Shown: positions 8,223 to 16,368, counted from the stretch's first letter. The stretch is DNA of 64,000 bases from Glycomyces sambucus (GCF_900102815.1 NZ_FNGF01000009.1:1-64000), one strand, 5' to 3'. Translations and numbers: made by a program. The notes: generated by a model from the sequence alone, not told the origin.

Positions 8223-8246
8223 GGTAAGGACGTACCTCGAGGTAAG
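8223..8246. promoter_or_regulatory. HxlR operator candidate
   Basis: The intergenic region between the NmrA-like and HxlR genes contains the perfect 12-base palindrome tacctcgaggta (8233-8244). Direct copies of ggtaag flank it at 8223 and 8241. The position, 11 bases before ATG 8255, suits autorepression by the HxlR protein. Confidence 0.55.
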
Positions 8247-8254
8247 CTCATGAC

Positions 8255-8650
8255 ATGCCGGAAGGAAAACTGGCCGTGGCACCCGGGCCGCCGGACGGGA
8301 GTGAGGTCTTTCACTCGAACTGTCCCGCAAGGCAGGTGCTCGACCACATCACGAGCCGCTGGGGCATCTGGGTCCTGCTCGCGCTGCGCGAGAGGGACCT
8401 CCGCTTCTTCGAACTGCGCGAGCGCATCGAGGGGATCAGCGAGAAGATGCTCTCCCAGACCCTGCGCACGCTCGTGCGCGACGGCCTCGTCTGGCGCCGG
8501 GTCGAAGCCTCTACGCCCCCGAAGGTCACTTACGGCCTCAACGAGGTCGGCCGCGGCACCAGCGACCGCCTCGTGGGCATGTTCGACTGGATCAAGCACA
8601 ACGCCGAGGACATCTGCGCCAACCAGTCGGAGTTCGACGACGCCGCATAG
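8255..8650 (+). CDS. HxlR-family transcriptional regulator
   Basis: A 131-residue winged-helix protein of the HxlR/MarR superfamily. Near the N terminus is the family signature CPARQVLDHITSRWGIWVLL; the recognition region ISEKMLSQTLRTLVRDGL and the wing TPPKVTYGLNEVG follow. Cys at residue 23 sits where redox-responsive HxlR proteins carry their sensing cysteine. It is divergent from the NmrA-like gene and is probably its regulator. ATG 8255 is the only start that keeps the conserved N terminus and clears the operator-like palindrome. Confidence 0.88.
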   Translation: MPEGKLAVAPGPPDGSEVFHSNCPARQVLDHITSRWGIWVLLALRERDLRFFELRERIEGISEKMLSQTLRTLVRDGLVWRRVEASTPPKVTYGLNEVGRGTSDRLVGMFDWIKHNAEDICANQSEFDDAA

Positions 8651-8814
8651 GGGGCGGCCCCAGAGGCGGCCCCGCGGCGCCCGCCGGTCCCCCGTGCCGC
8701 ACGACGGGCTCCCAGCGGGCCGGGCCGTCCGCCGCGACTTTCGTCGGGCCGGATCGATACCGGAGCCACCCGGTCCGATACCCGCGACCGATGCGCCGCA
8801 ACGGCTCCCGTCCC

Positions 8815-8820
8815 TACCGT
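8815..8820 (+). promoter_or_regulatory. -10 hexamer TACCGT, leaderless start
   Basis: TACCGT ends seven bases before ATG 8828; no ribosome binding site is visible between them. Confidence 0.45.
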
Positions 8821-8827
8821 CGAGGGC

Positions 8828-9859
8828 ATGGACCAGCCCGCACCCGCCACGAGCCCGCACCCCTCCGGCCCGCCGCGCACTTCCCTCGCGCGCCGCCTCG
8901 CGCCCGCGATCGGCCTCGCGCTGCTCGCGCCCGTGTGCGCCGAGATGCTCTCCGGCTACGACGTCACCACCGGCGACCCCGCCGCGCTCCTCGTGACCGT
9001 CCTCTTCGGATCGATGCTCTACGGCGCCCCCGCGCTCCTCATCCGCGAGACCGCCCGCCGCGCCGGACTCGGCTGGCCCGGCGTCCTGCTCCTCGCCGCC
9101 GCGCTCGGCATCGTCCAAGCGGGCATCATCGACCAGTCGATGTTCTCCGCGAACTACCGCGGCATCGACTACTGGGCCGAGATGACCGGCCCCACCTGGA
9201 TCGACCCGCTCGGCCTCAGCGCTTTCACCGCCCTCACCTTCATCGGCGGGCACACCCTCTGGAGCTTCACCGCCCCCATCGCGATGGTCGAGGCCGTCGA
9301 CGGGCGCGAACCCCGGCCGTGGCTGCGCGCCCCCGGCCTCGTCGTCACCGCCGTCCTCTACCCCGCCGCCGCCTACGTCGTGCTCCAAGACCACCTCGCG
9401 AACGAGACCGACCACGCCTCGGCCGCCCAGGTCACCGGTGCCGCGGTGACCGCCGCGGTCCTCATCGTCCTCGCGCTCCTGCTGGGCCGCAAGCGCTCTC
9501 GGCCGGTGCCGCGCCGCGTCCCGCCGCCCGCCGTCCTCATCCCGGCCAGCGCCGCCGCGCTCATCGCCGCCGGGTGGACCTACACCTGGACCGGCGTCGC
9601 GGTCGCCGCCGCCCTCATCCTCGGCGGCGGCGCCGCGATCGTCCACTGGTCCCGCTCCGAGCACTGGGACCGCCGCCACGCGACCGCGCTGGCCGCCGGC
9701 GCGCTGCTCGCCGTGGTCCTCCCCAGCTTCCTCACCGACCCGATCGGCGAGACCGACCCGGTCGCGAAGTACGTGAACAACGCCGCCCTGACCCTCCTCG
9801 TCATCGCGCTCGCCTGGTGGGCGATGCGTCGCGCCGCCCGGAGCGCCCCGCCGCGCTAG
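8828..9859 (+). CDS. Polytopic membrane protein of unknown function
   Basis: A 343-residue integral membrane protein with about eight hydrophobic segments after a Pro-rich cytoplasmic N terminus of about 25 residues. A conserved-looking loop (SMFSANYRGIDYWAEM) follows the third segment, and the C terminus is Arg-rich. I do not recognise a transport or enzymatic motif. It is followed 39 bases later by an SDR gene on the same strand with its own ribosome binding site, so co-transcription with the SDR and metallophosphoesterase genes is possible. Confidence 0.7.
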   Translation: MDQPAPATSPHPSGPPRTSLARRLAPAIGLALLAPVCAEMLSGYDVTTGDPAALLVTVLFGSMLYGAPALLIRETARRAGLGWPGVLLLAAALGIVQAGIIDQSMFSANYRGIDYWAEMTGPTWIDPLGLSAFTALTFIGGHTLWSFTAPIAMVEAVDGREPRPWLRAPGLVVTAVLYPAAAYVVLQDHLANETDHASAAQVTGAAVTAAVLIVLALLLGRKRSRPVPRRVPPPAVLIPASAAALIAAGWTYTWTGVAVAAALILGGGAAIVHWSRSEHWDRRHATALAAGALLAVVLPSFLTDPIGETDPVAKYVNNAALTLLVIALAWWAMRRAARSAPPR

Positions 9860-9898
9860 AGTCGGGCCCGGACCCGCACACGACCGAAGGAGCACCGC

Positions 9899-10645
9899 AT
9901 GGCACGCACCGCAGTGGTCAGCGGCGGCGGCACCGGCATCGGCCTTGCCGTTGCCGAACGCCTTGCCGCCCAAGGCGACGACGTCATCCTCGTCGGACGC
10001 CGCGAGAGCGTCCTGGCCGAGGCCGCCGCGAAGATCGGCGAGCGCGCCACCTTCGCGGCCGCCGACCTGGAGACCGTCGAAGGCGCCGTCCAGGTCCTCC
10101 AGCACGCCTCCGAACGCGCCGGCCGCATCGACGTCATCGCCGCGGCCGCGGGCGGCAACGCCGCCGGCAAGGTCCCCGAAGACCTCCCGAAGGGCTTCGA
10201 GCGCGCCTCGTGGGCCTGGACCGCGAACCTGCGGCTGAACGTGATGACCGCCGTGCACCTCGTCGAAGGGCTCAAGCCGATCCTCAACGACGACGGCCGC
10301 ATCGTCCTCTTCAGCTCCATCGCCGCCTTCCGCGGCTCCGGCTCGGGCAGCTACGGCGGCTCGAAGGCCGCGCTGCACCCCTACGCGATCGACCTCTCCG
10401 CCGAACTCGGCGCCCGCGGCATCACCGCGAACGTCATCGCACCCGGGTACATCGAGGACACGGAGTTCTTCGGCACCAGCATGACCGAGGAGCGGCGCAC
10501 CATGCTCATCGGACAGACGCACAACGGCCGCCCCGGCACGCCCGCCGACACCGCCGCCCTCACCGCGTGGCTCGCCTCGCCCGAGGCTGGGCACGTGACG
10601 GCCCAGATCGTCCAGACCAACGGCGGCGCCCTGGCCGGGCGCTGA
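9899..10645 (+). CDS. Short-chain dehydrogenase/reductase (classical SDR)
   Basis: A 248-residue NAD(P)-dependent oxidoreductase. The cofactor motif is SGGGTGIGLAVA (residues 8-19), and GRRESVL at the end of the second strand suggests NADP preference. Catalytic Ser lies in LFSSIAAFRG and Tyr-x-x-x-Lys in SYGGSK. APGYIEDTEF is the usual substrate-loop region. The substrate is not predictable. The ATG is preceded by aaggag at good spacing. The stop codon is one base before the start of the metallophosphoesterase gene, so the two are almost certainly co-transcribed. Confidence 0.87.
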   Translation: MARTAVVSGGGTGIGLAVAERLAAQGDDVILVGRRESVLAEAAAKIGERATFAAADLETVEGAVQVLQHASERAGRIDVIAAAAGGNAAGKVPEDLPKGFERASWAWTANLRLNVMTAVHLVEGLKPILNDDGRIVLFSSIAAFRGSGSGSYGGSKAALHPYAIDLSAELGARGITANVIAPGYIEDTEFFGTSMTEERRTMLIGQTHNGRPGTPADTAALTAWLASPEAGHVTAQIVQTNGGALAGR

Positions 10646-10646
10646 C

Positions 10647-11831
10647 ATGGACCGGCTCTGGTCCACGGTCCCGGACATCGCGATCCCGGTCGGATTCGTC
10701 GCCCTGCACGCCTACCTGTGGCTGCGCCTGTGCCGCGACACCACCCGGCCCGGCTCGCGCTGGCGGCCGGTCGGGGCGGTCGTCCTCGGCGTCCTGGGGG
10801 CGATCGGGTTGCTCGCGTGGTTCCTCACGCCCTCGACCTACGCCCCGATGCGGCTCCAGTCGCTGGTGGGGTGGCCGGGCTGGATCTGGTTCGGGGTGCT
10901 CATGTACCTCGGCGGGCTGCTGGTGCTCGCGGAGCCGGTGCGCTGGTTCCTCCTGCGCCGCAACAAGGAGGAACCCGAGGACGAGTCGGAGGGCATCACG
11001 CGCCGGGCCGTCGTCTCCAGGGCGATCGGCCTCGGCGCGGGCGCCGTCGCGCTCGGCACCGTCGGGTACGGGCTCTCCGAGGGGTACCGGACGCCGCGGC
11101 TCAAGGCCGTGACCGTGGCGCTGCCGCGGCTGGAGCGGCGCTTCGACGGGTACCGGATCGCGATCGTCGGCGACACGCACTTCTCGGCGATCCGGGGGCG
11201 CGGGTACTGCGAGCGGATCGTCGAGCGGATCAACGGGACGCAGGCCGACCTGATCGCGTTCGTGGGCGACCTCGCGAGCAACGAGGCCGACCAGCTGCGC
11301 CGCGAGACCGAACCCCTCGCGCGCCTGAGCGCCCGCGACGGCGCGTTCTTCGTGGCCGGCAACGCGGAGCACTACACGGGCGCCGACGCCTGGTACGAGC
11401 GCGTCGAGGAACTCGGCATGACCGGCCTGCCGAACCTGCGGGTCGAACTCCCCGGGTTCGACCTGGCCGGCGTCAACGACCTCATCGTGGAGCAGCGCGA
11501 CATGCAGGACACCGAGACCGGCCCGGACTTCGAAGCGGCCCTGGGCGACCGCGATCCCGCCCGGCCGGTGGTCCTCCTCGCCCACCAGCCGTCCGCCGTC
11601 GAGCGCATCGCCGGGTACGGCGTCGACCTCCAGCTCTCCGGCCACACCCACGGCGGCCAGATGTGGCCCGTCCACTACCTCTCCCGCCTGCGCAGCGGCC
11701 AGCTGTCGGGCCTGGAGACCCACCACGGCACCCAGGTCTACGTCACCAACGGCGCCGGCACCAACGGCCCCCCGATCCGCATCGGCGCCGACGCCGACAT
11801 CACCGTGATGACCCTCCGCTCCGCGCGCTGA
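10647..11831 (+). CDS. Membrane-bound calcineurin-like metallophosphoesterase
   Basis: A 394-residue protein. Four hydrophobic segments (about residues 10-28, 42-62, 75-98 and 125-145) anchor an extracytoplasmic phosphoesterase domain from about 165. Metal-binding motifs are GDTH, VGDL, GNAEH (in place of the usual GNHE), AHQPS and GHTHGGQ. The family hydrolyses phosphomonoesters or diesters such as UDP-sugar or lipid pyrophosphates. The Ala in GNAEH is a visible deviation at a ligand loop. The start is one base after the SDR stop, implying translational coupling; no strong separate ribosome binding site is seen. Confidence 0.82.
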   Translation: MDRLWSTVPDIAIPVGFVALHAYLWLRLCRDTTRPGSRWRPVGAVVLGVLGAIGLLAWFLTPSTYAPMRLQSLVGWPGWIWFGVLMYLGGLLVLAEPVRWFLLRRNKEEPEDESEGITRRAVVSRAIGLGAGAVALGTVGYGLSEGYRTPRLKAVTVALPRLERRFDGYRIAIVGDTHFSAIRGRGYCERIVERINGTQADLIAFVGDLASNEADQLRRETEPLARLSARDGAFFVAGNAEHYTGADAWYERVEELGMTGLPNLRVELPGFDLAGVNDLIVEQRDMQDTETGPDFEAALGDRDPARPVVLLAHQPSAVERIAGYGVDLQLSGHTHGGQMWPVHYLSRLRSGQLSGLETHHGTQVYVTNGAGTNGPPIRIGADADITVMTLRSAR

Positions 11832-11840
11832 CCTCGTCTG

Positions 11841-12374
11841 TCAGCAGAACTCCTTGAACCGCTCCATGACGATGGGGCGCGGGAAGTCGCTCTGCGGGCG
11901 CCATTCGGCGGCGCACACCTCACTGATGCCGGGAACGAGCCGGGTTCGCCTCGCGCGGAACACGTACTGCACATCGAAGTGAGGGTGCGCTCCCTCCCCC
12001 TTCTTCTGGTTCTCCGGGATGTCGTGCACGTTGATCAGGATCGGGGCGGTGTCCACCAGGACGAGGTCCGAGGGGTCGATTCCTGTCTCCTCGCTGACCT
12101 CGCGACGCGCCGCGTCCACGAGCGTCGCGTCGCCGGGTTCGATGTGACCCCCGGGCTGGAGCCACAGGTCGAGGTCCCGGTGGTGGACCAGGAGGGTGCG
12201 GTCGTTCCGGTCGAGCACGGCCGCCGAAGCCGTGAAATGCCCGCTCATGGTCGATCGTGAGAGGCAGGAAGGGTAGTCGCTGTTCAGGAGCTTGAGGAGG
12301 TCCTTTTCGTCTCCCGGCCAGCGCTCACCGTAGGCGGCGATGGCGGAGTGCAGATCGGTCATGCTGATTCGCAT
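11841..12374 (-). CDS. NUDIX hydrolase
   Basis: A 177-residue NUDIX phosphohydrolase. The Nudix box is at about residues 75-99 (GGHIEPGDATL then REVSEETGI), with the metal-binding REVxEE core intact. Substrates of this family are nucleoside diphosphates linked to another moiety, such as ADP-ribose, NAD(H) or oxidised nucleotides; which one cannot be told. ATG 12374 is preferred over upstream in-frame codons because agga lies about ten bases before it. It is divergent from the HD/toroid-TIR operon. NUDIX enzymes degrade ADP-ribose-type products that TIR NADases make, so the proximity may be meaningful, but this is only an inference. Confidence 0.85.
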   Translation of the reverse strand: MRISMTDLHSAIAAYGERWPGDEKDLLKLLNSDYPSCLSRSTMSGHFTASAAVLDRNDRTLLVHHRDLDLWLQPGGHIEPGDATLVDAARREVSEETGIDPSDLVLVDTAPILINVHDIPENQKKGEGAHPHFDVQYVFRARRTRLVPGISEVCAAEWRPQSDFPRPIVMERFKEFC

Positions 12375-12633
12375 CGGACAATCCTGCCACGTGCATCCCC
12401 AACCTCGAACGCGGCCGTACAGGCGCACGACGGGTTGAGCGGTGCCGCTCCGTCCCGGCGGCCGGGCGCGTCGCCCTCCGCGCCCGGCCGCTCGTGCGGA
12501 CGGCATTGACGAGCATCACTCCAAGATCATTTGCGTCTCAACTTCAGTGACTACTGTGACCTGTTGTGACACAGACGCTCGAACCATATATTCGACGGTT
12601 TCGGTCAGGACCGATTCTGAAGTCGAGCTGGTT

Positions 12634-12639
12634 TACACT
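12634..12639 (+). promoter_or_regulatory. -10 hexamer TACACT of the HD/TIR operon, leaderless start
   Basis: TACACT ends six bases before ATG 12646. About 80 bases upstream, gtgac occurs three times in near-helical phase (near 12547, 12557 and 12566) within a locally A+T-richer stretch, a possible regulator site. Confidence 0.55.
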
Positions 12640-12645
12640 ACGAAT

Positions 12646-13332
12646 ATGGATGCCTCTAACCTGCAGATTGCCGACGAAATCGAAGTCTCTACCGACTTGG
12701 TTCGAGCGGCGCTCGACCACGCTTTCCGAGAACTCGGAGGCGATACCACCGGTCACGATCTCGATCATGTATTGCGCGTCTTCCGCATGGCAAGAAAATT
12801 GGCAAACGACGAAGGTGCAGATCTTCAGACCGTCGAGCTCATCGCGGCCCTGCACGATGTCAAGGACTTCAAGTTCACCGGCGACGAGATGTCCGGTGCG
12901 CGGGAGGCCAGGCGCTGGCTGCTCGACCAAGGAGCCGACCCTGAACTGGCCGAACTCGTGGCCGCCAATGTGGCCGGGATTTCCTTCAAGGGTGCGGGCA
13001 CGCGGACGCTGCCGCTCACACTGGAGGGCAAGTGCGTCCAGGACGCCGACAGGCTCGATGCGCTCGGCGCCATCGGGATCGCGCGCTGCTTCACATACGG
13101 CGGCAGCAAAGGGCGAGTGATTCACGATCCGTCGGTACCCGTGGAGCACCACGAGACCACCACGCAGTACCTCTCGCACCAAGGCACCAGCATCAACCAT
13201 TTCTACGAGAAGCTGCTGCTGTTGAAAGACCGGTTGAACACCGGTTCCGCGGTCAAGATCGCAGAAGGCCGCCATGAATTCATGAAGGCGTATCTCGAAC
13301 GGTTCAATGCCGAATGGGAATCATTCGCCTGA
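12646..13332 (+). CDS. HD-domain phosphohydrolase, first gene of a TIR operon
   Basis: A 228-residue cytoplasmic HD-superfamily protein. Metal ligands are visible as His41 (GHDLDHV), His70-Asp71 (ALHDVKD) and Asp135 (QDADRLDA), the H...HD...D pattern. The ordering and the DADRLDALGAIG motif match YedJ-type HD phosphohydrolases, whose substrates are largely unknown. The leaderless -10 fixes the start; the frame is open upstream to 12442 but without a better initiation site. Codon use is less G+C-biased than in neighbouring housekeeping-type genes. The toroid-TIR gene follows after 36 bases on the same strand, so the two are probably an operon and functional partners. Confidence 0.83.
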   Translation: MDASNLQIADEIEVSTDLVRAALDHAFRELGGDTTGHDLDHVLRVFRMARKLANDEGADLQTVELIAALHDVKDFKFTGDEMSGAREARRWLLDQGADPELAELVAANVAGISFKGAGTRTLPLTLEGKCVQDADRLDALGAIGIARCFTYGGSKGRVIHDPSVPVEHHETTTQYLSHQGTSINHFYEKLLLLKDRLNTGSAVKIAEGRHEFMKAYLERFNAEWESFA

Positions 13333-13368
13333 GCAGTTGTCCATAGGTCATGCAGATGAGTGAGTGCG

Positions 13369-14835
13369 ATGTCGGAAACGGTATGCGAAATCGCTTCCAG
13401 GTTACTGTCGATCGACTCCTTTGAGAGTCTCAGCCAGTCGGTCCTGGAGCACTGCCTCCTGGACGGAGGGCGCTTCGAAGCCGGCCGGTTCGGCCGGGAC
13501 CAGCATTCCTCCGCGTCTGCGGGGGCCGTGCTCAACGGTGTCGCCTCCGTGCCCTGCGTTCCCGACCAGATCCGCTCGCGGACATTCGAACTCGGCTATT
13601 CGCTCATCGGCACCGACGGCCGCCTGAAAGGCCACGACGAGCACCCCGACGACGGGACCACGAGCTGGTCGCTCGCGCAGGTGCTCCTCGGCATCGCCCG
13701 GGCCCCCGGCCTCCGGTACGTCGAGTCGCCGCGCTTCCACAACGCGCTCATGCGACTGCTCAAGCTCCAGAACCGGACCACCGGCGCGTGGCCGCTCCGC
13801 GAAGGCGACATCGACGACGTCTCCTTCGCCTTCTACCCGGTCCTGCTCTTCGACCGCTTGGTCCGCCGCGGCAGCTCCCACGCCCGCCACGTCATGGAAC
13901 CGCTCCGGGCGACGGCCCGCCACCTGCTCGACACCGCGTCGGGCATCGCGCCGACCAACATGGTCCTCGCGGTCTCGGCGCTGGACCGGATCGCGCGCCT
14001 GGGCGAGCTGTCCAAGAGCCAGCGCGTCCAGTACCTCGCGTACAAGACACGGCTGAACTCCTGCCTGGTCGACGACGACGGCGGTCTCAGGCTCGAAGAC
14101 CTGACCCTCCACAACGAACTCCAGCCGCGCTGGCACTCGGTCACCTGGAGCCCGCTGCTGTACGGGTGCACCCGTGCCTGGGGCGGCGTGCAGTCCGGCC
14201 ACAACCTCCAGATCGCCGACCGACTCATCAGTTCCTTCGACGAGAAGGAGGGCGGCTGGCTGGGCCCGTCGCGGTCGGTCGGCAAGGCGAGTTCCTGGGC
14301 CTCGTCGCTCGGGGTGCTGAACACCTATCTGCTCGCGCGCGACCTCGTGGCCGCCAAGATCAGCGCCGAGGAGTTCCTGGAGCTGACGCAGTCGGAGCAC
14401 TCGCGGCGGCGGTTCGACATCGTGATCTCCTTCGGCGGGCCCGACCGCGCGGTGGCGCAGGAGGTCCGCGACCGCCTCGTGACCGCGGGGCTGCGGGTGT
14501 TCTTCGACTTCGACTTCCGGCACAACCTGCTCGGCGAGGACCTCGCGGTCACGTTGCAGGACATCTACTTCCGCCGCAGCCGGTACGCCGTCGCGATCCT
14601 CTCCCGGTCGTTCCTCAAGTCCAAGTGGGCCGGGAACTGGGAGTGGCGGGCGGTGCTGGCCAGGATGAACAGCCAGCAGCAGGGATATCTCCTGCCCTAC
14701 TTCCTGGAGAACGTCGAGGTTCCCGGGCTCAATCCGACGATCGGCTTCCTGTCGTCCGACCACGTGTCGCCGCGGGAGTTCGCCGAGATCGTCGTCCAGA
14801 AGGTCACGGGGGCGTTCGACGCCCAGTTCCGTTGA
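13369..14835 (+). CDS. Alpha/alpha-toroid-TIR fusion protein (candidate NADase effector)
   Basis: A 488-residue two-domain protein. Residues 65-330 have the repeating helical pattern and QW-like motifs (TTSWSLAQVLLGIAR, QNRTTGAWPLREGD, EGGWLGP, SSWASSLGVLNTYLLAR) of an alpha/alpha-toroid as in prenyltransferase/squalene-cyclase folds. I see no DXDD catalytic acid motif, so this is probably a binding or sensing domain. Residues 347-480 are a TIR domain: RRFDIVISF first strand, GLRVFFDFDF second, and SRSFLKSKWAGNWEW with Glu425 where TIR NADases carry the catalytic Glu. This fits a sensor-effector that depletes or modifies NAD on triggering. ATG 13369 is chosen; GTG 13360 is an in-frame alternative. 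The HD gene precedes it by 36 bases. Confidence 0.8.
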   Translation: MSETVCEIASRLLSIDSFESLSQSVLEHCLLDGGRFEAGRFGRDQHSSASAGAVLNGVASVPCVPDQIRSRTFELGYSLIGTDGRLKGHDEHPDDGTTSWSLAQVLLGIARAPGLRYVESPRFHNALMRLLKLQNRTTGAWPLREGDIDDVSFAFYPVLLFDRLVRRGSSHARHVMEPLRATARHLLDTASGIAPTNMVLAVSALDRIARLGELSKSQRVQYLAYKTRLNSCLVDDDGGLRLEDLTLHNELQPRWHSVTWSPLLYGCTRAWGGVQSGHNLQIADRLISSFDEKEGGWLGPSRSVGKASSWASSLGVLNTYLLARDLVAAKISAEEFLELTQSEHSRRRFDIVISFGGPDRAVAQEVRDRLVTAGLRVFFDFDFRHNLLGEDLAVTLQDIYFRRSRYAVAILSRSFLKSKWAGNWEWRAVLARMNSQQQGYLLPYFLENVEVPGLNPTIGFLSSDHVSPREFAEIVVQKVTGAFDAQFR

Positions 14836-14896
14836 CCTCCCTCCCCGAACCGTCCGATCAGCCGCGAACGCCCACGGAAAGGCGCACAGTACGACC

Positions 14897-15385
14897 ATGC
14901 ACTTGCACGCGATGACAGCCCTCGATCACAATGCGACCTGCGCACCGGACCCGGAGGCCGAGCCCGGCGCGGTCGGATGCGACTTCTGCGGCATCGCCGC
15001 CGAGGGCGGTGAGACCCACGAGGTGCTGCGCACCGACACCGTGATCGGCTTCTTCCCGCTGTTCCCCGCCGCGATCGGGCACACGCTGCTGATCCCGCGC
15101 GCCCACGTCCCGGACATCTGGAGCCTCGAACCGGCCCTGGCGGGTGCGCTCGCCGAGGCGAGTGTCGCCGTCGCGCACGCGATCCGCTCGGCACTGCGGC
15201 CCGACGGGCTCTCGGTGGTCCAGTCGAACGGCAGGTCCGCATCGCAGACCGTCATGCACCTGCACGTCCACCTGGTGCCCAGGTGGGAGGACGACGCCCT
15301 GCCGCGCATCTGGCCCACGCGTTCCGCCTGGCCCGAGCATCGGCTCGCGGCGGCCGGCGCGGCGATCCGGAGCCGCCTTGACTGA
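14897..15385 (+). CDS. HIT-family nucleotide hydrolase/transferase
   Basis: A 162-residue histidine-triad protein. His121-Leu-His123-Val-His125 is the catalytic H-x-H-x-H triad, and Cys28-x-x-Cys31 near the N terminus resembles the zinc-binding CxFC of bacterial HIT proteins. RAHVPDIWSLEP is the family mid-motif. HIT enzymes hydrolyse nucleoside phosphoramidates or dinucleotides, or transfer nucleotidyl groups. It starts 61 bases after the TIR gene on the same strand, so read-through is possible. ATG 14912 is an alternative start. Nothing in the sequence ties it firmly to the TIR system. Confidence 0.87.
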   Translation: MHLHAMTALDHNATCAPDPEAEPGAVGCDFCGIAAEGGETHEVLRTDTVIGFFPLFPAAIGHTLLIPRAHVPDIWSLEPALAGALAEASVAVAHAIRSALRPDGLSVVQSNGRSASQTVMHLHVHLVPRWEDDALPRIWPTRSAWPEHRLAAAGAAIRSRLD

Positions 15386-15420
15386 GCCGGTTTCGTCTGG
15401 GCCCGACTCGATCGGGCCGG

Positions 15421-15837
15421 TCAGGCGGCCGACCACACCAGCGACCCCGCCCCGACCAGCGCGGAGGGGGCGTAGAAGCCGACGATCGACCACGACTTGA
15501 ACACCGATCGCCAGGAGCACCGCTCCAGATAGGCGCTGCGGTCCATCGAGTACACCTGGAGTAAGCCCCTCCGGGCGTCTTCATAAAGGCATCGGAACAA
15601 CCGCTCCTCCCTGAGGTAGCGGCAGTCCAGATACGTGAAGAACCCCATCGAGGTGAGGCCCAGTACTGAGAATAACGGCACCGAACCCGCAGCCGAGATG
15701 CCGAAGGCCGCCATTGAAACGGTGATACCCCAGCCTTTCGCGGTGGAGGACAGCCCCGACATCCGAGTGATCGCGGACTGGATGAATTCGAGGTGCTTCC
15801 TCTGGTCTTCGGTGAGTTGCGCAGATCCACTCATCAT
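15421..15837 (-). CDS. Small membrane protein, SLATT-like
   Basis: A 138-residue protein with an N-terminal cytoplasmic helix (LTEDQRKHLEFIQSAITRM), two closely spaced transmembrane helices at about residues 33-50 and 54-72, a charged stretch CRYLREERLFRCLYEDARRG, and a third hydrophobic segment at the C terminus. The ITRM-x-KGWGITV...YLREERLFRxLYE pattern resembles two-transmembrane proteins found beside conflict-system genes (SLATT-like). That assignment rests on memory of the family and architecture, not a search. It is convergent with the HIT gene. The start is either of two adjacent ATGs at 15837 and 15834; no clear ribosome binding site. Confidence 0.6.
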   Translation of the reverse strand: MMSGSAQLTEDQRKHLEFIQSAITRMSGLSSTAKGWGITVSMAAFGISAAGSVPLFSVLGLTSMGFFTYLDCRYLREERLFRCLYEDARRGLLQVYSMDRSAYLERCSWRSVFKSWSIVGFYAPSALVGAGSLVWSAA

Positions 15838-16362
15838 CCGATACTCGCATGCCCGGCGTGTTTCCGCACGCCACAACGCCACCGCATGGTGAGACGCGCT
15901 CGGCTGCAACGAATCGGACCGGAAACTCGGTTCCGGTGGTGCGAATGGTCGGGATCAGGCTGCCAGGGTCAGGTTCGCGGGCACCCCGAATACCCTATGC
16001 AAGTAAGGATTTTTTAGAGATTCTGCCCCCCAAGGTGGTGATGCCCATAGGGGGATGAAGACTCCGAGACCTGCAAGTAGCGATCCCAGGATCCCGAGGA
16101 TGCTCCCGTACTCCCTGAGCGCGGGCAGGTCCTTCGCGGGACCCGCGAGCCAGGTGGCCAGCGCGACCGCTCCGGCGGCGCTCAGCGAGGTGCGGAGCCA
16201 TCTTCGCCGGAGTCTGCTGCGTCTGCTGCGCGAGATCCCGATATCGCGATTATGCCAGCCCCGCTTCGATTTCGTCTCCCCCGATCGGAGGACACGAGGA
16301 GTTATCGATCAGGTTCCGGTGCCGTCCTGAGCCGTTCCGGACGGGGTGTCGGTGGGCGCCGC
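15838..16362. other. Gene-poor 525-base stretch with a start-less membrane-like frame
   Basis: No complete gene is recognised between the small membrane protein and the esterase gene. The segment is less G+C-rich than its surroundings (for example gtaaggattttttagag near 16004). On the minus strand a frame stays open from after a stop at 16309-16311 down to a stop at 15955-15957. Confidence 0.5.
15955..16308 (-). pseudogene. Possible gene remnant with two hydrophobic segments and no start codon
   Basis: This minus-strand frame of about 117 codons has no ATG or GTG, and its only TTG is late (in PYLHR), yet its translation looks protein-like. A basic stretch (RSRRSRLRRRWLR) is followed by AGAVALATWLAGPA, then GSILGILGSLLAGLGVFIPLW, and ends FGVPANLTLAA. 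It could be a 5'-damaged gene for a small membrane protein, perhaps related to the neighbouring one. Coincidental openness in G+C-rich DNA is the alternative, though the local base composition makes that somewhat less likely. Confidence 0.3.
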
Positions 16363-16368
16363 TAGGGT
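16363..16368 (+). promoter_or_regulatory. -10 hexamer TAGGGT, leaderless start
   Basis: TAGGGT ends seven bases before ATG 16376, with no ribosome binding site between. Confidence 0.55.

Noticed and set aside
7262-10678. 1138-codon open frame on the minus strand
   Set aside because: It runs antisense through four well-supported genes and its translation is Arg/Gly/Ala low-complexity; it is a by-product of high G+C.
8791-11112. 773-codon open frame on the plus strand
   Set aside because: It overlaps the membrane-protein, SDR and phosphoesterase genes in another frame and has Arg/Pro-rich shadow composition.
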